From assembly GCA_027022065.1 (NCBI GenBank), contig JALVZS010000112.1, forward strand, positions 1 through 8,991: a DNA stretch of 8,991 bases, read 5' to 3'. This document shows positions 1-5,702 of the stretch, in pieces. Every line of letters begins with the position of its first letter. Positions within the stretch are counted from its first letter, which is position 1. The notes below the pieces were generated by a model. It had not been told where the DNA came from. It did not search any database and was given only the letters and a program-made list of their open reading frames with translations. The DNA comes from a bacterium (lineage in GTDB: Bacteria; Thermosulfidibacterota; Thermosulfidibacteria; Thermosulfidibacterales; Thermosulfidibacteraceae). The position numbers were made by a program, and so were the translations under genes.

Positions 1-1
1 T

Positions 2-328
2 TATTTTTCTATAGACTATTTATTTCCTAAATCATTATATAACCTTTCCAAGATCTCATGTAATTTATTTAATGATAATAATGTTTTTACCAATTATTAT
101 TTTTCTTATATTAAAAACTACAATGATGATCTATATGAATTATCCTGTGCCTACTACATCATAAACGACACTCCTGGAGCAACAAGTTGTGAGGACATAA
201 TAAACAGTAAATTAGGAGATGTTAATTTGACATTCAATACTGCGTTCTATGTTATTGCTAATGAGACATCTGAGGCTGTTCGAAAAAACTTGACTAAGGG
301 AGAGCCAAGGATTAGCTTCCCAATATGA
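2..328 (+). CDS. 3' end of an AT-rich gene of unknown function (5' end outside the window)
   Basis: An open frame runs from the window edge for 108 codons to a TGA at 326-328. The product is rich in Asn, Tyr, Ser, Phe and Ile, has three cysteines (fragment residues 20, 49 and 63), and has no long hydrophobic segment. It looks more like an extracytoplasmic or surface protein than an enzyme. I do not recognise the family. Its GC content is about 30%, well below the genes to the right, which suggests a fast-evolving surface gene or acquired DNA. Nearby pilB and pilT make a pilus-associated or minor pilin-like protein conceivable, but no prepilin motif can be seen because the N-terminus is missing. 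The stop codon overlaps the ATG of a downstream mini-ORF. An uninterrupted frame of this length in AT-rich DNA, with sensible composition, is the main support that it is coding. Confidence 0.55.
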   Translation, partial: YFSIDYLFPKSLYNLSKISCNLFNDNNVFTNYYFSYIKNYNDDLYELSCAYYIINDTPGATSCEDIINSKLGDVNLTFNTAFYVIANETSEAVRKNLTKGEPRISFPI

Positions 329-432
329 GTTATTTCTATCTTCCTTCTCTAATTAGAGATAGTACAGCTCAAAATGGGTTCACATTTCAGGGTGGAGAAG
401 TAGGAGATAGTCTAGAGGATGGGGGCTGGTAG
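325..432 (+). CDS. 35-residue mini-ORF coupled to the upstream gene, or its frameshifted tail
   Basis: ATG 325-327 overlaps the preceding TGA (326-328) in an ATGA arrangement typical of translational coupling. The frame continues to TAG 430-432. The peptide starts MSYFYLPSLIRDS and ends in a Gly- and acid-rich tail, GEVGDSLEDGGW. It has no hydrophobic signal or recognisable domain, and no Shine-Dalgarno sequence stands in front of it, so translation would depend on the upstream gene. The alternative is that it was once the C-terminus of the upstream protein and was separated by a -1 type frame change. Coding potential is weak at this length. Confidence 0.3.
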   Translation: MSYFYLPSLIRDSTAQNGFTFQGGEVGDSLEDGGW

Positions 433-500
433 TATTTGTTCTGTATAATATGTATCCTGCAGCTCACTTTATTCTTGCTTCTTCCATCCTTCCAAGTTTT

Positions 501-539
501 AAGGCCATTCCCTGATTTTTCGAATAGCCTTCCATTTTT
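501..539 (+). terminator. Possible rho-independent terminator of the AT-rich gene
   Basis: The arms AAGGCCATTC (501-510) and GAATAGCCTT (522-531) form a 10-bp stem with one C-A mismatch around an 11-nt loop. Five T residues follow at 535-539, with another T-run at 545-550. The position fits termination of the upstream gene just before the next promoter. The stem is only moderately GC-rich. On the minus strand the mismatch becomes a G-U pair, but no T-run follows there. Confidence 0.35.
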
Positions 540-540
540 C

Positions 541-570
541 TTGACTTTTTCTGTGTCAGGTCTATATAGT
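541..570 (+). promoter_or_regulatory. Candidate sigma-70 promoter for the 231-residue protein gene
   Basis: TTGACT (541-546) is followed after 18 nt by TATAGT (565-570); TATATA at 563-568 would give a 16-nt spacing. Each hexamer with the 18-nt spacing matches the consensus at five of six positions. Transcription would start near 577 and give a leader of about 40 nt before the ATG at 617. It lies directly after the putative terminator, a sensible boundary between two transcription units. Confidence 0.45.
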
Positions 571-602
571 AACTCGCTCATAAAATTTTAGCATAACAAT
601 AT

Positions 603-610
603 AAAGGAGG
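603..610 (+). promoter_or_regulatory. Ribosome binding site that fixes the start at 617
   Basis: AAAGGAGG is a near-perfect anti-16S match. It lies 6 nt from ATG 617 but only 3 nt from the in-frame GTG at 614. The ATG is therefore the better start, which shortens the protein by one residue. Confidence 0.75.
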
Positions 611-616
611 TATGTG

Positions 617-1312
617 ATGAGCAACCTTGTGGAGCTGAGGGAGATTCAGGCTGTGAACACTTTAGTTTTTGAAACCTTGGGAAATCCAGAGAAGGAGAGA
701 GAGTTCAAATTTAAAAGCCTGAAAAGGTGGGGGCTTGATCTGATACTTGGTAAAAAGAACGGAAAAGAGAGTTTCTTTGTGACTGAATATGGTAAGAGAA
801 AGAAAGGCGATGTGTACGAAGAGGATGGAATAACTTACGAGGTGAGCGAGGTGCTTCAGGATATACCGAAAAATAAAAAGCTTTTTGCTCATATAGAGAT
901 GGCGGAAGGTAGGGCTTACCTTGTGGGAGAGTTGAAGGAAGGGGACAGCAATTTGGAAATATTTAGACTGCCAGCCGCTTCTTTGCTTTTAGCCTACTTT
1001 AAGAAGCACAAGCTCCATCAGCTTATAGAGGCTTTCAGGAATGTGGGAATAGTTACGGAATTTGTAAAACAAAGGGGACAGGAGGGTAAGCCGTATCCTT
1101 TCAATAAGCTTCCCAATGTGGCAAGGAGGTTTTTGAGAGAGGCTAAAGATATTGAGAAAAAAGCCGGTTTTGGTAGGGTGGCTTTGGCTTACTTTGGTGA
1201 GAATAAAGATGGAGATGCCCGCTTTAGGGTTTCTTGGCTTTTGCCTACAGTGGCATTGTTTGACATAGATCTGGCTGAGAAGGCGGATAAGATACTGGCA
1301 GCTTTTAAGTAA
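617..1312 (+). CDS. Unrecognised soluble 231-residue protein
   Basis: A real gene by its strong ribosome binding site, upstream promoter, length and composition, but I do not recognise the family. The product starts [14 protein letters not shown], is highly charged with many Lys and Glu, and has no signal peptide or membrane segment, so it is probably cytoplasmic. The N-terminal half (about residues 1-115) alternates short polar segments suggestive of beta strands. The middle (about 118-150) is likely helical, and a basic stretch around residues 150-185 includes [15 protein letters not shown]. No Walker, zinc-finger or clear helix-turn-helix motif is evident. GC content (around 40% in a sampled line) is intermediate between the AT-rich left edge and the operon on the right. 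It ends just before the tRNA promoter and appears monocistronic, though no terminator follows it. It may be a lineage-specific protein. Confidence 0.8.
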   Translation: MSNLVELREIQAVNTLVFETLGNPEKEREFKFKSLKRWGLDLILGKKNGKESFFVTEYGKRKKGDVYEEDGITYEVSEVLQDIPKNKKLFAHIEMAEGRAYLVGELKEGDSNLEIFRLPAASLLLAYFKKHKLHQLIEAFRNVGIVTEFVKQRGQEGKPYPFNKLPNVARRFLREAKDIEKKAGFGRVALAYFGENKDGDARFRVSWLLPTVALFDIDLAEKADKILAAFK

Positions 1313-1317
1313 AGCCA

Positions 1318-1346
1318 TTGACAAGTCTTTTGTATAAGTTTATTAG
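1318..1346 (+). promoter_or_regulatory. Promoter of the CAT-anticodon tRNA
   Basis: A perfect -35 hexamer TTGACA (1318-1323) is followed after 17 nt by TATTAG (1341-1346), a four-of-six match to the -10 consensus. Transcription would start near 1353, a few bases before the mature tRNA at 1360. With no terminator visible after the tRNA, this promoter may also feed pilB and the genes behind it. Confidence 0.6.
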
Positions 1347-1359
1347 GTTCTATGCCCGT

Positions 1360-1432
1360 GGCGGCGTAGCTCAGTTGGTAGAGCAGGCGTCTCATAAGCG
1401 CCGGGTCGGGGGTTCGATTCCCTCCGCCGCCA
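1360..1432 (+). tRNA. tRNA-Met (anticodon CAT), probably elongator
   Basis: The full cloverleaf folds. Acceptor stem GGCGGCG (1360-1366) pairs with CGCCGCC (1425-1431), with discriminator A1432. The D stem is GCTC/GAGC (1369-1372, 1381-1384). The anticodon stem is GGCGT/GCGCC (1386-1390, 1398-1402) with loop CTCATAA, giving anticodon CAT at 1393-1395. The T stem is GGGGG/CCCTC (1408-1412, 1420-1424) with loop TTCGATT. The first acceptor pair is a normal G-C and the anticodon stem lacks the three G-C pairs of initiators, so this is not tRNA-fMet. A CAT tRNA can also be tRNA-Ile2 after lysidine modification. The GGC...GTAGCTCAG start resembles E. coli elongator tRNA-Met, which I prefer. The 3' CCA is not encoded. 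No mature stem-loop terminator follows. Confidence 0.93.
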
Positions 1433-1477
1433 TACATCTCTTGATTTTATCCCTCCTTTACAATTATTCTCAGCACT

Positions 1478-3205
1478 ATGAAGGTCCGCTCAAGGCTCAG
1501 GATAGGAGAGCTTCTTCTCAGGAGGAAGTTAATTACTGAGGAGCAGTTGGAGATTGCTCTCAAGGAACAGAAGGTTACAGGAAAAAGGTTGGGTGATATT
1601 CTGGTTGAGAAGGGCTTTATAGATAGAAACACCCTTGAAAGGGTCCTCAACGAGTACAAGGCCACAATGTCCAAGTTTGAGGGGGAACTTGATCCCGAAA
1701 ACATTGATAAAGAGCTGGCTAAGTATGTGCCCGAGCGTATAGCCAGTATGTTCAACATTGTTCCTGTTAAGAAGGAAGGGGGGATCATCTGGGTGGCTTC
1801 TGCGGATCTTTTGGATGTTTCTGTGCTTGATTACATCAGGTTTGCCACAGGATACAATGTGAAACTGGTTATAACCACCGAGGAGTTTGTGGAGGTGGCC
1901 AAAGAGGCCCTTTATGGTAGCCTATCAAAGAGCGAGATACTGAGGGACATAGTGGAGGAGGTTGACGTAGGCGGGGAGGGAGAAGCGGCGGATATAGCGG
2001 TGATGGAGGAAGAGACTCCCTCTCTTTCCCTGGACAGTGTTGAAGACCTTGCCTTTCAGGCTCCGGTTGTAAGGTTGGTCAACTTCCTTTTGGCAGAGGC
2101 GGTAAACAAAGGGGCAAGCGATATACACATAGAGCCTTATGAGAAGAGGGTGAGGATCCGTTTCAGGATAGACGGGGTGCTGGAAGAGCAGATGTCCATA
2201 TCCACCAAGATGAGGGATGCCATTGTGGCTAGGGTTAAGATACTTGCCAGACTCAACATAGTGGAAAGGAGAATCCCTCAGGATGGAAGGATAAAGCTGA
2301 GGGTTAAGGATAGAGAGGTTGACCTGAGGGTTTCCACCGTTCCCACAGTTATGGGTGAAAAAGTGGTCATGAGGCTTCTGGACAAATCAAGTCTCGTTTT
2401 GGATCTTGATCTTCTAGGCTTTGAGGAGGATCAGAAGAGGCTGTTTGAGCGCATGATAAGAAAGCCCTATGGCATGATACTTCTCACAGGACCTACAGGT
2501 AGCGGTAAAACCACCACCCTCTACTCTGCCCTAAAGATTCTCAACACCCCTCAGGTCAACATAATGACCGTTGAGGATCCCGTTGAGTACAACTTTGAGG
2601 GGATAAACCAGGTGAATGTGAACGAGGCGGTGGGGCTGACCTTTGCCAGTGCACTAAGGGCCTTTTTGAGGCAGGATCCAGATATAATCCTTGTGGGAGA
2701 GATAAGGGACAGGGATACGGCGGATATTGCTATAAAGGCCGCACTTACGGGACACCTTGTCTTTTCTACAGTACATACCAACAACGCCCCAGCCACCATA
2801 ACCAGACTGGTGGACATGGGTGTGGAGCCGTTTTTGGTGGGCTCTTCCCTGCTTTTGGTAGTGGCCCAGAGATTGGTGAGAAAGATATGCCCTCACTGTA
2901 GAGAGGTTTATCAGCCTCCAGAGGATCTCTTTGAAGCCCTCGGCATAGAGAAGGACGAAGGTCCATACTTTAGGGGAAGGGGATGTTCAAGGTGTAGAAA
3001 TACGGGCTATAAGGGAAGGATAGCCGTTTATGAGGTTATGGAGATAACACCTGAGATGAGAAAGGCCATAGTAAGGGGAGCTTCAGAGGATGAACTGAGG
3101 GAAATGGCAAAGGCCAATGGCATGAAGGAGCTAAAAGAGGTCGGTATTTTGAAGGCCAAAAGGGGTATAACCACCCTTGAAGAGGTATTGAGGGCCGTTT
3201 CTTAA
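1478..3205 (+). CDS. pilB: Type IV pilus extension ATPase PilB (GspE/PulE family)
   Basis: A cytoplasmic hexameric ATPase that powers assembly of type IV pili at the inner membrane. At 575 residues it has the usual PilB length. Residues 8-60 form an MshEN-type region with two 24-residue repeats beginning RIG (8) and RLG (37). A linker and N2 domain follow to about residue 200. The ATPase core has Walker A GPTGSGKTTT (338-347), the Walker B region DPDIILVGEIRD (400-411) and the His box with GHLVFSTVHT (425-434). Four cysteines in two CxxC pairs (471/474 and 503/506) match the zinc-binding C-terminal motif of PilB/GspE and are absent from PilT. ATG 1478 is the first ATG after an in-frame stop at 1442-1444 and gives a family-like N-terminus, but no Shine-Dalgarno sequence precedes it. 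The pilT gene follows 11 nt later. Type II secretion GspE is the alternative; the adjacent pilT makes PilB far more likely. Confidence 0.93.
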   Translation: MKVRSRLRIGELLLRRKLITEEQLEIALKEQKVTGKRLGDILVEKGFIDRNTLERVLNEYKATMSKFEGELDPENIDKELAKYVPERIASMFNIVPVKKEGGIIWVASADLLDVSVLDYIRFATGYNVKLVITTEEFVEVAKEALYGSLSKSEILRDIVEEVDVGGEGEAADIAVMEEETPSLSLDSVEDLAFQAPVVRLVNFLLAEAVNKGASDIHIEPYEKRVRIRFRIDGVLEEQMSISTKMRDAIVARVKILARLNIVERRIPQDGRIKLRVKDREVDLRVSTVPTVMGEKVVMRLLDKSSLVLDLDLLGFEEDQKRLFERMIRKPYGMILLTGPTGSGKTTTLYSALKILNTPQVNIMTVEDPVEYNFEGINQVNVNEAVGLTFASALRAFLRQDPDIILVGEIRDRDTADIAIKAALTGHLVFSTVHTNNAPATITRLVDMGVEPFLVGSSLLLVVAQRLVRKICPHCREVYQPPEDLFEALGIEKDEGPYFRGRGCSRCRNTGYKGRIAVYEVMEITPEMRKAIVRGASEDELREMAKANGMKELKEVGILKAKRGITTLEEVLRAVS

Positions 3206-3216
3206 AGGAGGTTGTT

Positions 3217-4320
3217 ATGATTGATGCTGCAAGCGTTACTATGGAGGAGCTCCTTAAGAAGGTGGTGGAGCTCAACGCCACCGATCTTCACATAAGCGCC
3301 GGTAATCCTCCAAGGGTGAGGATAAGCGGAAGACTAAAGAAGCTTGAGGGGATGCCCGTGTTGTCTCCTGCTGATACCCAGAGGCTCTGCTACAGTGTGA
3401 TGAGCGAGTTTCACAAAAAGATCTTTGAAGAGAAAAACGAGGTGGACTTTTCCTTCGGCATAAGGGGTGTATCAAGGTTCAGGGCCAATGTCTTCATGCA
3501 GAGGGGTTCGGTTTCTGGAGCCTTTAGGCGCATTCCCTACAAGATAATGCCGTTGGACGAGCTGGGATTGCCCCCTGTTGTGAAGAGCTTTGTGAACAAG
3601 CCTAAGGGGCTCGTTTTGGTAACGGGACCCACGGGAAGCGGAAAGTCCACCACCCTTGCTGCCATGATAGATGTGATTAACTCCACCATGGAGAAGCACA
3701 TAATAACCATAGAGGATCCCATAGAGTACATACACAGCCACAAGATGAGCCTCGTGAATCAGAGGGAGGTGGGTTCGGATACCGCTTCATTTAAAGATGC
3801 TTTGAGGTATGTTTTGAGGCAGGATCCAGATGTGGTGCTCATAGGAGAGATGAGGGATCTTGAGAGTATCCAGGCTGCCCTGACAGTTGCGGAAACGGGA
3901 CACCTAACATTTGCCACCCTTCACACCAACAGTGCAGTGGAGACCATAAACAGGATCATAGATGTTTTCCCGTCCCACCAGCAGAATCAGGTGAGGGCCC
4001 AGCTTTCCCACGTTCTTGAGGGTATCATTACCCAGAAGCTGCTTCCCAGGATAGATGGAAAGGGGCTTGTGCTTGCTGCAGAGGTGCTTGTGCCTACACC
4101 CGCTGTTAGGAATCTCATAAGGGAGAACAAGATCCATCAGATATACACGGTGATGCAGGCGGGCCAGATACACCATGGCATGAGAACTATGAATCAGTCC
4201 CTTGCACAGCTCTACAAAGATGGCCTCATATCTTACGAGCAGGCCATTACCAGCTCCTACAACCCAGAGGAGCTTATACCTATGCTGGACAGGATCAAGA
4301 TGTCCAGAGAGAGGCTGTGA
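3217..4320 (+). CDS. pilT: Type IV pilus retraction ATPase PilT
   Basis: A cytoplasmic hexameric ATPase that drives depolymerisation and retraction of type IV pili, giving twitching motility and DNA uptake in species studied. The 367 residues fit the family. The N-terminal PAS-like domain includes the typical ATDLHISAGNPPRVRISGRL stretch (21-40). Walker A is GPTGSGKS (137-144), the Asp-box region contains TIEDPIEY, the Walker B region is DPDVVLIGEMRD (203-214), and the His box includes GHLTFATLHTNS (228-239). The PilT-specific C-terminal motif, usually AIRNLIRE, appears as AVRNLIRE (296-303); this and the lack of CxxC pairs separate it from PilB and fit PilT rather than PilU. AAGGAGG (3205-3211) starts on the last base of the pilB stop and lies 5 nt before ATG 3217. 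The stop shares one base with the argH start, so expression of the two is probably coupled. Confidence 0.95.
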   Translation: MIDAASVTMEELLKKVVELNATDLHISAGNPPRVRISGRLKKLEGMPVLSPADTQRLCYSVMSEFHKKIFEEKNEVDFSFGIRGVSRFRANVFMQRGSVSGAFRRIPYKIMPLDELGLPPVVKSFVNKPKGLVLVTGPTGSGKSTTLAAMIDVINSTMEKHIITIEDPIEYIHSHKMSLVNQREVGSDTASFKDALRYVLRQDPDVVLIGEMRDLESIQAALTVAETGHLTFATLHTNSAVETINRIIDVFPSHQQNQVRAQLSHVLEGIITQKLLPRIDGKGLVLAAEVLVPTPAVRNLIRENKIHQIYTVMQAGQIHHGMRTMNQSLAQLYKDGLISYEQAITSSYNPEELIPMLDRIKMSRERL

Positions 4321-5702
4321 TGGCAAAGCTCTGGGGCGGAAGGTTCCAAAAAGGTACAGATAGGTTTGTGGAGGAGTACACGGAGTCCATATCCTACGAC
4401 AGCAGGCTTTATCCAGAGGACATTGAGGGAAGCATAGCCCACTGTGAGATGCTCGTTAGGCAGAGGATCATTTCAGAAGAGGAAAGTAAAAAGATAATAG
4501 ATGCCCTAAAGGAGATAAAGCGCGAGATAGATGAAAGTGGTGTGGAGATAGATCCCTCTTACGAAGATATTCACACCTACGTTGAAAGCAGACTTAGAGA
4601 AAAGATTGGGGATGTGGCAGGGAAGCTCCACACCGCAAGAAGCAGAAATGATCAGGTGGTAACCGATGTTAAGCTCTATCTGAAGCGGAGTATAAGGGAG
4701 ATAATGACGCTCATTGAGGACTTGCAGAGGCTTTTTGTGAAAAGGGCTAAGGAGGAAATAGACACCATAATGCCTGGTTTTACCCACCTACAGCATGCAC
4801 AGCCCGTGAGTCTGGCCCTTCACCTTTTGGCCTATTACGAGATGCTGGAAAGGGACAGGGGAAGGTTCAACGACTGTCTAAAGCGCATGGATGAATGTCC
4901 CTTGGGCAGTTGCGCCCTTGCGGGAACCGACTTTCCCGTTGACAGGGGGTTTGTTGCGGAAAGACTGGGCTTTTCCGGTGTTACGAAGAATGCCATGGAT
5001 ACTGTCTCAAGTAGGGATTTCATTGTGGAGTTCCTTGCCGCCTCTGCTATTCTCATGATTAATCTCTCCCGTTTCTGCGAGGAGATGGTTCTCTGGAGCT
5101 CGCCGGAGTTTGGTTTTGTTGAGCTTTCGGATGAGGTGTGCACCGGAAGCAGCATAATGCCCCAGAAGAAGAACCCGGATGTGGCAGAGCTGACAAGGGG
5201 TAAAGCGGGAAGGGTTGTGGGAAATCTTGTTTCCCTCCTGGTTACCTTAAAGGGGCTTCCCCTTTCCTACAACAGGGATCTTCAGGAGGACAAGGAGCCT
5301 CTTTTTGACACGGTTGATACCGTGAAAGGGGCTTTGAGGGCTGTTTACCTTGTGCTTGAGGGTGCCCGCTTTAATAAAAGCAGGATGAGAGAAATGGCTG
5401 GGGAGGGCTTCACCGAGGCAACGGATCTTGCAGATTACCTGGTGAGAAAGGGGGTGCCCTTCAGGAGGGCCCATGAGATTGTGGGAAAGATGGTGCTTTA
5501 CTGCATAGAGAAGGGCAAGAGGCTATGTGATATGAGCCTTGATGAGATGAGGTCTTTTTGCGAGCTTGTTGATGGTGGTGTTTATGAGGCCATAGCGCTT
5601 GAAAAGGTTGTGGACTCCAGGCAATCTTTAGGGGGAACATCTAGAAAAGAGCTTAAGAGGAGGATAGAGGAGATTTGCGCTCAAAGGGGCTGGTCTTTAT
5701 AG
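4320..5702 (+). CDS. argH: Argininosuccinate lyase
   Basis: Cleaves argininosuccinate to arginine and fumarate, the last step of arginine biosynthesis, as a cytoplasmic homotetramer of the fumarase/aspartase superfamily. The 460 residues match the bacterial family. Landmarks are the MAKLWGGRF start, the TARSRNDQV stretch near residue 105, THLQHAQP (155-162) with the T-H pair of the active site, and the superfamily signature loop GSSIMPQKKNPD (276-287) with catalytic Ser277 or 278. ATG 4320 is chosen over the in-frame GTG at 4317, since it gives the conserved N-terminus. The A of the ATG is the last base of the pilT stop. The only upstream binding site is a weak GAGG (4311-4314), so translation likely depends on ribosomes leaving pilT. 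Its last 28 nt overlap the following lipoprotein gene. An arginine gene directly behind pilus ATPases is unusual. Confidence 0.96.
   Translation: MAKLWGGRFQKGTDRFVEEYTESISYDSRLYPEDIEGSIAHCEMLVRQRIISEEESKKIIDALKEIKREIDESGVEIDPSYEDIHTYVESRLREKIGDVAGKLHTARSRNDQVVTDVKLYLKRSIREIMTLIEDLQRLFVKRAKEEIDTIMPGFTHLQHAQPVSLALHLLAYYEMLERDRGRFNDCLKRMDECPLGSCALAGTDFPVDRGFVAERLGFSGVTKNAMDTVSSRDFIVEFLAASAILMINLSRFCEEMVLWSSPEFGFVELSDEVCTGSSIMPQKKNPDVAELTRGKAGRVVGNLVSLLVTLKGLPLSYNRDLQEDKEPLFDTVDTVKGALRAVYLVLEGARFNKSRMREMAGEGFTEATDLADYLVRKGVPFRRAHEIVGKMVLYCIEKGKRLCDMSLDEMRSFCELVDGGVYEAIALEKVVDSRQSLGGTSRKELKRRIEEICAQRGWSL

Larger units (their letters stand above)
433..616. other. Intergenic region between the AT-rich gene and the 231-residue protein gene
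   Basis: No convincing gene lies here. The stretch holds a TATAAT at 444-449 without a recognisable -35 partner, an imperfect inverted repeat followed by T-runs (501-539), a promoter-like sequence (541-570) and a strong ribosome binding site (603-610). A 64-codon frame on the minus strand (387-581) lacks a ribosome binding site and is not accepted as a gene. Confidence 0.6.

Noticed and set aside
387-581. 64-codon frame on the minus strand starting MSELLYRPDTEK
   Set aside because: No ribosome binding site, unrecognised low-complexity product, and it runs across the putative terminator, the promoter and the mini-ORF end.
1189-1437. Minus-strand frame containing GGGNRTPDPALMRRLLYQLS
   Set aside because: This is the well-known spurious peptide obtained by translating the antisense strand of a tRNA gene.
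1520-1534. AGGAGG inside pilB as the real ribosome binding site for a later start
   Set aside because: Only ATT or a distant TTG follows in frame, and starting there would delete the conserved first repeat of the N-terminal domain.
1318-1539. Plus-strand frame containing GGVAQLVEQASHKRRVGGSI
   Set aside because: Translation of the tRNA itself in a sense frame, running into the start of pilB; not a protein gene.
2672-3840. Near-identical stretch (around AGGCAGGATCCAGAT) occurring at about 2669 and again at about 3816
   Set aside because: It encodes the shared Walker B region of the paralogous ATPases PilB and PilT, so it reflects homology and not a repeat element.
3904-4326. 140-codon minus-strand frame
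   Set aside because: Lies wholly opposite pilT, has no recognisable product, and is a shadow of the coding strand.
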